Source of the DNA: a virus | Reading direction: 5' to 3' (one strand) | Length of the DNA: 45,122 nucleotides | IMG/VR virus record: IMGVR_UViG_3300046462_000711 | Location: 1-45,122 of that record | Shown: piece after piece, positions 13,951 to 23,358 of the stretch | How positions within the stretch are numbered: the stretch's first letter is position 1 | Layout of the letters: each line of letters starts with the position of its first letter | Made by a program: the position numbers and the translations under genes | Notes under the pieces: model-generated | Told to the model about the DNA's origin: nothing | Seen by the model: only the letters and a program-made list of their open reading frames with translations | The model's database searches: none

Positions 13951-16158
13951 ATGGCTGAGCGCAAAGAAGATATTTCAGTTCGCATTAGCACCGACTATGC
14001 CAAGGCGCTGGACGACATCAAGCGCTTCACAGGATCAGCTGATCGTGCGTTCGATCAATTACCCAGGGTGGTGCAAAACGTTGCGACTTCAGTCGATAAA
14101 CTGACCGAACGTATCGAAAAGATGGGCCGCAACGATGGCGCCGACCAGCTAGCGCGAAAACTGAACAAATCGAATCAAGAGGCCACGCTGCTGGCGAAGA
14201 CGTTTGAGCGCCTGCAGACCAGTGGCAAGGCCATTGGCGTAGCCGTTGCCGGCTGGCAGGCCGGCAAGGCGGTGCTGGCGCCTGTGGTGCATACCACCAT
14301 GGACTACCAGATGCGACTGGCACAGGCGACCAATGTATCGCTACTGGGTGGCAGCATAGATGAGAAGACCCAGGGCATGGCCAAGCTTGATGCCGGCGTA
14401 ATTAAAGCGACGCGATACAGTGGCCAGAAGCGTGAGGATCTGCTGGAAGCCGCGGAATCATTGATTGCCCGGAATTCGCTGGGAAATCTGGACGATACCT
14501 TGAAGGTTCTGCCTTTCATTGGCATGATCGCCAAGGCCGGCAATGCCTCTTCCGTAGATGTTGGGCAGGCAACTTCCGGGTTGGTTAAAAGCCTGGGGGT
14601 ACCCGTTGATGAAGTGAAGGACGGGCTATCAAAGATCCTGTACGGCGGCGCGATCGGTGGATCCGAGATCAAGCACATGGCACACTATTTCCCGCAACAG
14701 TCTGCTGCAGCAAAAAATGCCGGTATGTCGGGATCGTCAGCGGTGGCCAAGATGGTGGCGCTCAATGAGCTGGCGGTGGACTATTCCGGTACTCCGGATC
14801 AGGCTGGGATTAATACGACCGATTTTCTGAATTCGATGAACTCGTCGCATCTGGCCAATAACTTGAAGCGATTTTCTTTTGACAAGGAAAACAATACGCT
14901 GGTGGCCAACAATGGCCAAAAGCGAACTGGTAAAAATTATATCGACCTCGGGCATCTGCTGGCCGCGAACGCAGAAAAAGGAACCGATGCCGTCGACACC
15001 ATGATCCAGATTGTCGGGATGATTAGCAAAGGTGACCCGAAGTACGTCGAGGCCGTCAAGAAACGGGAGGTTGCCAAGCAGCGCCTGGACGCGGCCAAGA
15101 AACGCGGCGATACGGGCGGTCAGTTGGCCGCGACCGAGGAATTGAGCGGCATTGCCGATAATGTGACGGCCATTCTGTTGGGAAGGGGTATCGGGAAATT
15201 ATTCCACAATCAGCAGGAGCTGCGCGGCGGTATCGGGGTGTTGACCAATCCTGATGCGTACCATGACATGGTGAAACAGATCAATGACAAGGGCACCATC
15301 AAGATGGCCGAGTCAGAGCATGAGTTCATCAGCAATCAGCCGGGCTACAAGGTGCAGCTTTCTGAAGAGAACAAGGCGGATGCAGTCTATCGAGGAATGG
15401 AAGGTTTCAACGGGTGGCTGGGAAAATTGGCCGAAAAGACCAGCGCGCTGTACGAAAAATATCCTGTTCTCGCGGCCGCCATGGAGGGCGGGAAAGTAGG
15501 TGTTATGACCCTCGGCGCCAGTGCTGGTGCTGCCTCAATCGTGATGACTTTGCTGGGCAAGAACGCGGCAGCTGCGTCTGCCGCACTTGGCGGTGTGGCG
15601 GCGGCGGGGGGCGGCGGCGCAGGAGGTAGCGGCTCTGGCGGTAGCCGACTTGGAAAATTTGGGAAAGTCCTGGGAGCTGTCGGCGCATTCTCTGCCGGAT
15701 GGGAAGTCGGTACGTTGTTGAACGACCATGTCATTGATCCCGCGGCCAAATGGGCCAGCGGCGGGAAAAGTGAATCGTTAGGCGGCTGGATCTTTGATGC
15801 GACACATAGAGAAGAGATGGCAAAATTGTCGGCATCGACACCTTTGAAAAAGCAGAGTTTCAGCGAGAATTTTGCCATGAAAAAGCAAACGGATTTTAAC
15901 TTTCCGACGCCAGCCATGGATTTTCCATTGACAGCGGCCGCTGTTCCGAGTTCAGCGATACAACGGCAAATGAATAGCCCGGGCGTGAATGTCGACGCTA
16001 TGCAGCGCGCCTTGACAGATGGTTTGAAACCGTTACCGATCGATGCCAAGCTGAAGATCGATGTTGCGTTCGATGACATGGGCAAGCCCTATGTGAAACA
16101 GCAAAGCGTTAGCGGACAGGGTGTCAGGCTGGACACCGGGCCGATGATGACGCATTAG
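13951..16158 (+). CDS. tail tape measure protein
   Basis: 735 residues from ATG 13951; a GTG at 13945 is the alternative. Long helical N-terminal part (YAKALDDIKRFTGSADRAFDQLP), a TP901-type core with TTMDYQMRLAQATN and ETKEDLLEA-like repeats, and a Gly/Ala-rich hydrophobic region at about 520-590 containing a polyglycine stretch. Tape measure length sets tail length. At about 0.15 nm per residue this predicts a tail near 110 nm (rule of thumb). It is preceded by the chaperone pair and followed by the circularization gene. Confidence 0.9.
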   Translation: MAERKEDISVRISTDYAKALDDIKRFTGSADRAFDQLPRVVQNVATSVDKLTERIEKMGRNDGADQLARKLNKSNQEATLLAKTFERLQTSGKAIGVAVAGWQAGKAVLAPVVHTTMDYQMRLAQATNVSLLGGSIDEKTQGMAKLDAGVIKATRYSGQKREDLLEAAESLIARNSLGNLDDTLKVLPFIGMIAKAGNASSVDVGQATSGLVKSLGVPVDEVKDGLSKILYGGAIGGSEIKHMAHYFPQQSAAAKNAGMSGSSAVAKMVALNELAVDYSGTPDQAGINTTDFLNSMNSSHLANNLKRFSFDKENNTLVANNGQKRTGKNYIDLGHLLAANAEKGTDAVDTMIQIVGMISKGDPKYVEAVKKREVAKQRLDAAKKRGDTGGQLAATEELSGIADNVTAILLGRGIGKLFHNQQELRGGIGVLTNPDAYHDMVKQINDKGTIKMAESEHEFISNQPGYKVQLSEENKADAVYRGMEGFNGWLGKLAEKTSALYEKYPVLAAAMEGGKVGVMTLGASAGAASIVMTLLGKNAAAASAALGGVAAAGGGGAGGSGSGGSRLGKFGKVLGAVGAFSAGWEVGTLLNDHVIDPAAKWASGGKSESLGGWIFDATHREEMAKLSASTPLKKQSFSENFAMKKQTDFNFPTPAMDFPLTAAAVPSSAIQRQMNSPGVNVDAMQRALTDGLKPLPIDAKLKIDVAFDDMGKPYVKQQSVSGQGVRLDTGPMMTH

Positions 16159-16175
16159 AAAACCTGTACGGCGCG

Positions 16176-16202
16176 CACAATCCCCCCCCTTATTTTGGCT
16201 TG
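16176..16202 (+). repeat. C8 element copy 3, upstream of the circularization/baseplate genes
   Basis: CACAAT, eight C, TTATTTTGGCTTG; identical to copy 2 and 49 bp before the TTG start at 16252. Bases after the repeat (ACCAAGGCGGCAAA) also recall copy 1 (ACGATGACGGCAAG). Confidence 0.8.
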
Positions 16203-16251
16203 ACCAAGGCGGCAAACTCGGCATCACTTCATCGTGTGACCGAGATTCCCC

Positions 16252-17610
16252 TTGAGCTACCAAGACGAATATAAACCAGCCTCCTTTCGCGGCGTCCCAT
16301 TCGTAGTATCCAGCGGAGATACTACGGTGGGGCGGCGCACGGTTGTGCATGAGTTTCCGCTCAAGGATCTGCCATTTCCGGAAGACCTGGGCGGGAAAGC
16401 TTCGGAATTCGTAGTTGAAGGCTTTTTGATCGGGGACGAGTACATATCCGACATGAAGCGGCTGATCGCCGCGCTGAAAACTGCAGGCCCTGGTACGCTG
16501 GTGCATCCCTCCCTTGGCACAATGCAGGTCTCGCTGGCGCAACCCGGCCGTCTGCGTGAGCAGTTCATCGAACGGCGCGGGATGGTGTCGTTCTCACTGG
16601 CATTCGTTGAAGCCGGCGACGCTGCGCAACCATCTACTGACATCGATACGCAGCAGGCCGTAGACGATGCCGCTGACGCGGCGTATGGATCAATGGGGGA
16701 TGATTTTGCGTCAATGTTTTCCATCGACGGCGCGCCAGCTTGGTCCATGCAATCCATCATTGACGAGATCAGCACTGTCAACGACGTGGTGAATTCGGTA
16801 CGTTCGGCGATACATTTCGATCTCTCCGTGCTGTCGCAGCTGATCAGCGCCGGGGCAATATTCAAGGCCAACGTCACGGGCCTGTTGGCCACGCCGAACG
16901 CATTGTTTACCGAACTGTCGGTGCAGTTTCGTGCGCTGGTCAATTTGTTCGATTTCTCCGTTGCTCAGGGCTCCTCTATAAGCCCATCAAGTAGTTTGCG
17001 TTCGATCAGCAGCACCGCAAATTCGAACCAGTTGTCCAGTCTGCAGCGTAGTCTGAGTCCAGCAAATAATTTCGGCAACCCGAGCTTGCCGTCCAGCCCA
17101 ATGCGCAATTTGTTGACGCTGGCGCAATATGGGCAACCAGGCATGCCTTACGCCAGACCGGTCGTCCCCACAAATACACCGGTGCGCCGCCAGCAGGCAG
17201 CGAATCAGGCGGCATTGTGTTCCGCAGTGGCTCGCTGCGCGGTGGTCGAGGCGGTGCGCTCGTCAATATATTTGCCATTTACCAGTGCGGACGAGTCGAC
17301 GACAGTCCGCGCAGATCTGTACGATGCGCTTGACCAGTTGATGCTGGACGCCTCGGACCCTGTATACGCTGCTCTTCATGACCTGCGCAGTGCCATGGTG
17401 CGGGACATTACCGCGCGTGGCGCTGACCTGGCGCAATTGTCAAAATTGACGTTGTCGGCATCGGCACCGGCGCAAGTTTTGTCGTATCGCCTGTATGGCG
17501 CCGGCGGCTATGCCGCTGAACTCGCATCGCGCAACCAGGCGCCGGCCACCGTGATGCACCCTCTGTTCTTGCCTGGCGGCGTCGAGTTGGAGGTGCGTCG
17601 TGTCATCTAA
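16252..17610 (+). CDS. DNA circularization / tail protein (Mu gpN-like)
   Basis: 452 residues. The N-terminal YKPASFRGVPFVV is the hallmark of the DNA-circularization N-terminal domain found in Mu gpN and relatives. In Mu, N protein is injected and protects the infecting DNA as a circle, and it also contributes to the tail. The frame is closed by TGA at 16237 and the conserved motif begins within 10 residues, so TTG 16252 must be the start. The middle is Ser/Asn rich (SSSLRSISSTANSNQ). It overlaps the next gene. Confidence 0.88.
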   Translation: MSYQDEYKPASFRGVPFVVSSGDTTVGRRTVVHEFPLKDLPFPEDLGGKASEFVVEGFLIGDEYISDMKRLIAALKTAGPGTLVHPSLGTMQVSLAQPGRLREQFIERRGMVSFSLAFVEAGDAAQPSTDIDTQQAVDDAADAAYGSMGDDFASMFSIDGAPAWSMQSIIDEISTVNDVVNSVRSAIHFDLSVLSQLISAGAIFKANVTGLLATPNALFTELSVQFRALVNLFDFSVAQGSSISPSSSLRSISSTANSNQLSSLQRSLSPANNFGNPSLPSSPMRNLLTLAQYGQPGMPYARPVVPTNTPVRRQQAANQAALCSAVARCAVVEAVRSSIYLPFTSADESTTVRADLYDALDQLMLDASDPVYAALHDLRSAMVRDITARGADLAQLSKLTLSASAPAQVLSYRLYGAGGYAAELASRNQAPATVMHPLFLPGGVELEVRRVI

Positions 17611-18799
17611 TCTGGGAGTTTCCTTAAAGACAGGTGGCCTTGTCTATTCTGGCTGGAAGTCGCTGCGGGCGGAAACCGGCATCGAGCAATGTTCTGGCGC
17701 GTTTGAGCTGGGCGTAATGGATCGCTGGGCTGGGCAGGCACAACCATGGCAGATCAAGCCAGGCGATTCTTGCGAGCTGCAGATAGATGGGCAAACGATC
17801 ATCACAGGCTTTGCAGACCTCGCCCGGCCGGCAATCACCAAAATGTCGCATGGCATACAGGTGTCGGGGCGTGATCGGACGATGGATCTGATCGATTGCG
17901 CGGCGATCTTCAAGACCGGCCAATGGAAGCGCGTCAAGCTTGACCGCATCGCACGGGATATTGCCACGCCATTCGGCATTGAAGTGGTGGTCGCCGAAGG
18001 TGTGAATGTTGGCGCCGCCTTCGATAGCTTCAACATCGAGGAAGGCGAGCGCGCGTTCGAAGCCATTGATCGCGCGGCGCGGATGCGCGCGGTGCTGGTG
18101 ACGACAGACGGCACCGGGCGCCTGATTTTGAGCACTCCCTCGTCAAAGAAGACCGGCACCGTTCTGCGGCTGGGTGACAACGTTCTGGATGCGTGGCTGG
18201 AACTGAGCTGGAAAGAACGCTTTAGCGAAATCATCATAAAAGGGCAAGGCAAAGGCAGTGCGACCAGTTTCGGCAGCCAGGTAGCGCATGGGCGCGCGAG
18301 CATCAAGGACGATGCGATCAACCGCTATCGGCCTTTAATTGTGATCGCTGAACAGCATGGATTGAGCCCGAGTTTTTCCGCGCGTGCCGAATGGGAGCGT
18401 AACGTCCGGCGCGGGCGCGGTACTAGGGCGACGGTCAAAGTGCAGGGCTGGACCTACCCTGACAGCAGTTCGGCGACTGGGTCGACTGTGTGGCGCCCGA
18501 ATATGTTGGTTGAGGTTGATCTTCCTTATCTGGGCTTGCACCAGGATCTGCTCATCGCGAAATGTGAGTTTGTGCTGGACGACGGCGGCAGCACCACCAT
18601 GCTGCATCTGGCGGCGCCAGGAGCATTCCAGCTGCTGGCTGGTATCAAGGGTACTAGGCTGGATCAAAAAATCAAGGGCAGAAACGGCGTGCAGAACAAT
18701 CGCGGCGCCAGGGAACGGGCGCGCCGCAAAGGAATGGCCGGCAGCAGCGAAGCTACCATCGACGCAGAGACTGGTTTGTCGCTGGAAGAGGAGTCCTGA
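17600..18799 (+). CDS. baseplate hub protein (Mu gpP / gp44-like)
   Basis: 399 residues from GTG 17600, overlapping the previous gene by 11 bp. The order of domains fits gp44 of Mu: an N-terminal KSLRAETGIEQCSGAFEL, the hub signature PGDSCELQIDGQTIITGF with VSGRDRTMDLIDCAA, and a late-control-gene-D-like fold. A basic C-terminal tail (RNNRGARERARRKG-like) precedes the end. It forms the trimeric hub onto which the spike is mounted. Confidence 0.9.
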   Translation: MSSNLGVSLKTGGLVYSGWKSLRAETGIEQCSGAFELGVMDRWAGQAQPWQIKPGDSCELQIDGQTIITGFADLARPAITKMSHGIQVSGRDRTMDLIDCAAIFKTGQWKRVKLDRIARDIATPFGIEVVVAEGVNVGAAFDSFNIEEGERAFEAIDRAARMRAVLVTTDGTGRLILSTPSSKKTGTVLRLGDNVLDAWLELSWKERFSEIIIKGQGKGSATSFGSQVAHGRASIKDDAINRYRPLIVIAEQHGLSPSFSARAEWERNVRRGRGTRATVKVQGWTYPDSSSATGSTVWRPNMLVEVDLPYLGLHQDLLIAKCEFVLDDGGSTTMLHLAAPGAFQLLAGIKGTRLDQKIKGRNGVQNNRGARERARRKGMAGSSEATIDAETGLSLEEES

Positions 18800-19299
18800 T
18801 GGAATGGCAACGGAAAATCAGGATGCTGGCCGGCCGCGCGGTGCTGTCGTTGATGTCGGACGCGTTCACGGCGCAGATGAAGGGGCTGGATGGTGAGGTT
18901 CGGGACGATGCCGAGGTATTTCAGCAATACGGTTTCCGTTCCCAGCCACAGCCTGGCGCTGAGGGGATCCTGCTGGCGCTGGGAGGTAATCGCGACCACA
19001 CGGTGATTCTATGTCTAGATGACCGCCGCTACACCATCACTCTGTCCGGTGGCGAGTGCGCGATGTATGACGACTTGGGTAAATACATTGTTCTCAAACG
19101 CGACGGGTCCATCCTGGTCAAGGCCCAGACCAAGGTGCGCATGGAGGTTCCGCGGCTGGAGGTTACCGGGGAAATCATAGACCGCTGTGATAGCGGCGGG
19201 TTTTCGATGTCCGATATGCGGGGGAAGCACAACGGTCACGACCATAAAGAAAATAACATAACCGGCGGCAACACCGGCAAACCGAATCAGGTGTTCTGA
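18799..19299 (+). CDS. baseplate spike protein (Mu gp45-like)
   Basis: 166 residues: an OB-like N-terminal part (VFQQYGFRSQPQPGAEGILLALGG), then a short beta-helix repeat region and a tip with H144-x2-H147-x-H149 (KHNGHDHKEN). In Mu gp45 and P2 gpV, a histidine motif at the apex holds iron, sharpening the membrane-piercing tip. The motif here suggests the same. Start overlaps the hub stop (TGATG), with GAGGAG upstream. Confidence 0.9.
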   Translation: MEWQRKIRMLAGRAVLSLMSDAFTAQMKGLDGEVRDDAEVFQQYGFRSQPQPGAEGILLALGGNRDHTVILCLDDRRYTITLSGGECAMYDDLGKYIVLKRDGSILVKAQTKVRMEVPRLEVTGEIIDRCDSGGFSMSDMRGKHNGHDHKENNITGGNTGKPNQVF

Positions 19300-19760
19300 T
19301 GGGCGATATCGCAACGAAGTTCATCGACTTCACCCAGGGCGCGGATTTGGCGCTTAACGGCCTGCTGCTGGCCGACGATGACGGTCTCCTGACCTCAGTG
19401 CTGATTTCACTGTTTTCCGACCAGTTGGCCCGGGTTGACGACGTGCTGCCGAACGCCGACCAGGGCGATGACGACCGGCGCGGTTGGTGGGGCGATGAAT
19501 TTAACGACGACCCAGCTGATCGTATTGGATCCCGCCTTTGGCTGAATGAAGCGGCCAAGCAGCTGCCTGCCGTTCTGATTTCCGACAAGGAGTTCGCTGA
19601 AGAGGCATTGCAGTGGCTGGTAGACGATGGCGTCGCGTCTAGCGTCGTGGTCAGGGCATTTTCTCCCCGCGAAGGCATCCGCGCATTGTCGATCGCCATC
19701 CATCGCGCACTCCACCCCGTGGCCCGTTATCAATTTGAACAATTTTGGAGGAGCATCTAA
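19299..19760 (+). CDS. baseplate wedge protein (Mu gp46-like)
   Basis: 153 residues starting with GDIATKFIDFTQGADLALNG, followed by DDGLLTSVLISLFSD and a segment with ADQGDDDRRGWWGDEF. The DRRGWWGD motif is characteristic of Mu gp46/GP46 proteins. It joins gp47 to build the baseplate wedges. Overlaps both neighbours by one base. Confidence 0.92.
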   Translation: MGDIATKFIDFTQGADLALNGLLLADDDGLLTSVLISLFSDQLARVDDVLPNADQGDDDRRGWWGDEFNDDPADRIGSRLWLNEAAKQLPAVLISDKEFAEEALQWLVDDGVASSVVVRAFSPREGIRALSIAIHRALHPVARYQFEQFWRSI

Positions 19761-20815
19761 TGGCATTTGATACACCGGATCTGCGGACCCTGAACACCCG
19801 GGCGCAAGCCGATATCGAGGCCGAGCTGCCAGGCACGAATGCGCGCCTGCGCCGCAGCAACTTGAACGTTTTGGCCCGAGTTATGGCCGGTATGGCACAC
19901 GGGATGTATGGGTTCCTCCGGGAATTCTTGTCGCAATGTCTCCCATGGTCGAAGGGTTTCCTGTTGCGCATGTGGGCCGAGATCTGGGGCGTTTTCCAAT
20001 TGTCTGCCGTGGCTGCGCACGGGCCAGTGATTTTTACCGGAACTGAGGGCAGCCCAATTGCTGCCGATACCAGGCTGCAGTCGGCCGATGAATTGGAGTA
20101 CGCGACCATATCGGACGCGATCATCACGGGAGGCGTGGCGTCTGTAAATGTCATTGCCATAGTTCCCGGGAAAGCTGGCAATCAGGTCGCCGGTATCGTG
20201 TTGACCTTGGTCACCCCGGTGTTTGGGGTGAATGCGAGCGCGACGGTCGACGCCGCTGGATTGACGGAAGGTACCGATGACGAGTCTATGGATGGGCTCT
20301 ACACCCGTTACCAGCAGCGGGTGCAGAACCCGGCGCATGGCGGCAATGTTGCCGACTATAAAGGCTGGGCATTGGAAGTTCCTGGGGTGACGCGTGCGTG
20401 GGTGTACGGAGGCCTGGATGGAGCAGATACCGTGCAGGTTTATTTTGTGCGCGATAACGACGTCAGCATCATTCCTGACGCAACCGAGGTGGCGACGGTA
20501 CAGGCTCACATCAACGATCCAACACGCAAACCTGTAGCGGCTGCCGTCGGAGTATATGCGCCCACAGCGAAGGTAATTAATTACACGATTGCCGCTGTGC
20601 CAAACACTGCATTGGTGCGCGCCGCGATCGAGCAAGAGCTGCGCGACCTGACACGGCGCGAGGCTGATCTGGGCGGCACCATCTTGTGGAGCCATCTCAA
20701 CGAAGCGATTTCGCTTGCCGAAGGAGAAACCGATCACACCTTGACGGTACCGGCGGGAAATGTAGTTTGCCTATCGAACGAGATCGCCACCTTCGGCGCG
20801 ATCACCTGGATGTGA
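19760..20815 (+). CDS. baseplate J-like protein (Mu gp47-like)
   Basis: 351 residues from ATG 19760, with GGAGGAG ideally placed upstream; an in-frame TTG at 19745 is not needed. Signature elements: DLRTLNTRAQADIEAELPGTNARLRRSN at the start (split over the N-terminal helix), GTEGSPIAADTRLQSADELEYAT, and GTDDESMDGLYTRYQQRVQNPAHGG. These are typical of J-like proteins that make up the baseplate wedge. Followed at 2 bp by the gp48-like gene. Confidence 0.93.
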   Translation: MAFDTPDLRTLNTRAQADIEAELPGTNARLRRSNLNVLARVMAGMAHGMYGFLREFLSQCLPWSKGFLLRMWAEIWGVFQLSAVAAHGPVIFTGTEGSPIAADTRLQSADELEYATISDAIITGGVASVNVIAIVPGKAGNQVAGIVLTLVTPVFGVNASATVDAAGLTEGTDDESMDGLYTRYQQRVQNPAHGGNVADYKGWALEVPGVTRAWVYGGLDGADTVQVYFVRDNDVSIIPDATEVATVQAHINDPTRKPVAAAVGVYAPTAKVINYTIAAVPNTALVRAAIEQELRDLTRREADLGGTILWSHLNEAISLAEGETDHTLTVPAGNVVCLSNEIATFGAITWM

Positions 20816-20816
20816 G

Positions 20817-21410
20817 ATGGAACCATTAAAAAAAGAAGATTACACCACCGCCCACGGGCTGCTGTTGCCGCGCGGGTTAGCGTGGCCGCGTACCCCGGGC
20901 AGTGTGCTGATGCGCCTGTTCGCCGGCTTTTCACGCTCTTACGCCGCATTGCATGCCAGCTTGATTCTTCTGATTCGCGAACTGGATCCACGCAGCACGA
21001 CCGCCTTTCTCTCGGAGTGGGAAAGTTTTGCCGGGTTGCCGGACGAGTGCTCGCTAGTGGTCGGTACTGAAACACAACGTCGAGCCGCTGTCGTTTCCAA
21101 GATAACGGCCACAGGTGGCGCTACCGCTCCATATTTTATTGCAATCGCAGCAGGACTCGGCTATGCCGGCGCCACGGTCACGGAATTCCCGGTTAGTCGC
21201 TTCGGTCGTGTTCGCTTTGGAGCACGGTTTCAAGGAAGGCAATGGCGCAACATTTGGCAAATGAATCTATCAGCGCAAGGATCGACTCCAGCGCGTTTCA
21301 CTGATCGCTTTGGGACGCGTTTCAATACGAGCGGGAATACGGTGCTGGAATGCCGCATTGTCAAACTAAAACCCGCACATACCACTGTGCTTTTCCACTA
21401 CGGAACATAA
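20817..21410 (+). CDS. Mu gp48-like tail protein (DUF2313 family)
   Basis: 197 residues. The pattern LLPRGLAWPRTPGSVLMRLF at the N-terminus, followed by ELDPRSTTAFLSEWESFAGLPDEC, is diagnostic for the YmfQ/DUF2313 group to which Mu gp48 (U-linked, baseplate-to-fibre connector) belongs. The C-terminal half contains FGTRFNTSGNTVLECRI, also typical. Position before the fibre gene agrees. Confidence 0.92.
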   Translation: MEPLKKEDYTTAHGLLLPRGLAWPRTPGSVLMRLFAGFSRSYAALHASLILLIRELDPRSTTAFLSEWESFAGLPDECSLVVGTETQRRAAVVSKITATGGATAPYFIAIAAGLGYAGATVTEFPVSRFGRVRFGARFQGRQWRNIWQMNLSAQGSTPARFTDRFGTRFNTSGNTVLECRIVKLKPAHTTVLFHYGT

Positions 21411-21413
21411 CTC

Positions 21414-22463
21414 ATGGACTATCCAATTTCCCAGACTGGGCTGGATCTATACCTCGGAAGATTTACCGATGGCGTGCCAGGTGTACGGCCGGCGTCGGTG
21501 ATCCCATCAATTACCCACAATGCGATTATCGATGAATTGAAGGCTGTAATTGTTGCCGGTGGCTTGATCCCTAGTGAACTCACGTTGACCCAGTTGAGGG
21601 ATGCGTTGAATGCCACCTACGCAAGACTTAATAATGCGCCTTTCACTGTTTCTCCGACTGCGCCAACACCTGGGCCACTCGATAGCAGTGGGAAGCTGGC
21701 AACGACTTCCGGCGTAAATGCTGTTGGTCCAGTGGTGGGAACTGCGCGCAACGCAAAAATGTCACTTTTGACAGCGCCTAATGCTACGGCGACATTTACC
21801 GCTGACGAGGTAATTGTAGAAACCGCGCTTGGTGGTGCACCTATTCGTCTTGCTGGAGTCAATCTCAATATCAATTTAGGCATCGTCGGTGCTGGTGGTA
21901 TGGCAGCAGGTGCCGCACCGAATAGTGGGTATGTCGCTATTTATCTAGCATATAACCCCACCACGTTAGCCAAATGTCTATTCGCGGTAGACGCTTCAAC
22001 TGCGATCCAGGCGAATATTTATGGCGGGGTAAATGCTCCGGCAGGATTCGTGGCAAGCGCATTGGTGGCCGTATGGCCGACCACGGCTGCAGGTTTGCTT
22101 GCTGTTGGGTCTTTGGAAGGTCGGACTTTTTCTTTCCCAGCGATTGCAGTTCAATCCACATCCGCGACTTTCGCCACCCTGACTATTTTGGTGGTAGCTG
22201 GAGCATTGCCTAAGAACGCAGTATATGCAACTGGCTTCGTCAATATGCAATCCACGATAGCCGCAAATTTTGGTTTCGGAGTTGCTGCAACAAACGGCGG
22301 AATCGGGCAAACGTCCTCTAGTGGAGTGATTACAAATCCGGGGCAAGGGACTGGTGGAGTCTTTGGGCTCCCCATTGTTATACCGCAAACCGTGTATTTC
22401 GCATTTTCGTGCTCTGGCGGCACGCCGACACTCACCATGTCCTTGTCTACTTACACATTCTAA
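21414..22463 (+). CDS. tail fibre protein
   Basis: 349 residues. The short N-terminal part (MDYPISQTGLDLYLGRFTDG) is the baseplate-attachment segment common to fibres next to DUF2313 proteins. The rest is Gly/Ala/Thr rich, beta-prone and low in charge, typical of a receptor-binding shaft and tip. It probably sets host range. It is followed closely by a DUF4376-like gene that would act as its assembly factor. GC is lower than in the tail genes before it, consistent with exchange of fibre modules. Confidence 0.85.
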   Translation: MDYPISQTGLDLYLGRFTDGVPGVRPASVIPSITHNAIIDELKAVIVAGGLIPSELTLTQLRDALNATYARLNNAPFTVSPTAPTPGPLDSSGKLATTSGVNAVGPVVGTARNAKMSLLTAPNATATFTADEVIVETALGGAPIRLAGVNLNINLGIVGAGGMAAGAAPNSGYVAIYLAYNPTTLAKCLFAVDASTAIQANIYGGVNAPAGFVASALVAVWPTTAAGLLAVGSLEGRTFSFPAIAVQSTSATFATLTILVVAGALPKNAVYATGFVNMQSTIAANFGFGVAATNGGIGQTSSSGVITNPGQGTGGVFGLPIVIPQTVYFAFSCSGGTPTLTMSLSTYTF

Positions 22464-22471
22464 AAAATATC

Positions 22472-23005
22472 ATGACTAAAATTTACGCACAATTCGCAGA
22501 CCCAACAAAACAGATAATCATCTCGGTTTTTGGTTGCCCGCAAGATGAAACCTGTTATCCAAATCAAGACGAGATTGACGCAAGCGATATTCGATATCAG
22601 GCGTTTATGAACCCAACGTCGAGCCTTGCTGGCGCCCAGGCTTCTCAAATATTGGAAGTGTCGGCGGCCTGCCAGGTATCGATCGTTTCCGGATTTTCTT
22701 CGAATGCTCTTGGCGCATCTCATGCGTATCCGTCCAAGCTTACCGATCAACAAAATTTGACAGCATCGGTCTTGGCTTCTATGTATCCAGGCCTGACGGC
22801 GAACTGGATAACGCCATTCTGGTGCAAGGACGGAGATGGCAATTGGGCGTGGGTTGATCACACGGTTTCTCAAATTCAGCAGGTCGGTAGCGATGGCAAG
22901 GTGGCAATCCTTGCTTGTATGGACAAGAACGCGGCGTTACAAGCGCAAATCTTGGCTGCGACTGATATAGACGCCGTTCTGGCAATCAAATGGAGTCAGC
23001 CGTGA
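22472..23005 (+). CDS. fibre-associated protein with a DUF4376-like C-terminus (putative fibre assembly factor)
   Basis: 177 residues from ATG 22472. It starts MTKIYAQFADPTKQIIISVF, a beta segment seen in short fibre-assembly proteins. The C-terminal 90 residues (QNLTASVLASMYP, then WAWVDHTVSQIQQVG) resemble DUF4376 domains common next to fibre genes. It probably helps fold or decorates the fibre. Family assignment moderate. Confidence 0.7.
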   Translation: MTKIYAQFADPTKQIIISVFGCPQDETCYPNQDEIDASDIRYQAFMNPTSSLAGAQASQILEVSAACQVSIVSGFSSNALGASHAYPSKLTDQQNLTASVLASMYPGLTANWITPFWCKDGDGNWAWVDHTVSQIQQVGSDGKVAILACMDKNAALQAQILAATDIDAVLAIKWSQP

Positions 23006-23304
23006 CCCGCCGCAAACTGTTCTTCATATGGCTACTGTGCGCGTTTGTCGCGCCGGTTCTGATTATCGCGATGTTGGTGCAGGCAGTTCTCGGTTCGACA
23101 GCGCGTGCGCAGAGTATGGCGGTCGCCCTGGATGAGTGCGGGAACAGCTTGTTTGGTGGTGATCCACAAGAGACGATCAGTCGACGCACCGGACTGGCCC
23201 TGGCGGCCGGGAAAAAGTGGGCCAAGATTGCCGCGCCGCTGATCGATTTCATATTCGGAAAAGGGCACTGTCTGGCGAATGCGGCGGATAGGCCAGGCGC
23301 TTAA
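23002..23304 (+). CDS. small membrane protein at the start of the lysis cassette
   Basis: 100 residues from GTG 23002, overlapping the upstream stop (GTGA). One hydrophobic segment (FFIWLLCAFVAPVLIIAMLVQAVLG, residues 7-30) is followed by a soluble part with two cysteines (DECGNSLFGG and GKGHCLAN). Function unknown. A lysis role (holin accessory or antiholin) is suggested only by position. Confidence 0.6.
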   Translation: MTRRKLFFIWLLCAFVAPVLIIAMLVQAVLGSTARAQSMAVALDECGNSLFGGDPQETISRRTGLALAAGKKWAKIAAPLIDFIFGKGHCLANAADRPGA

Positions 23305-23358
23305 AGCAAACATCGATTTATTTTGCGCCCTTGGGTGCTTCCTATTTTAAGGACTGAC

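Noticed and set aside
1087-16202. The three C8 elements as a CRISPR-like or insertion-sequence repeat
   Set aside because: They are kilobases apart with genes between, have no spacers, no terminal inverted repeats and no target duplications.
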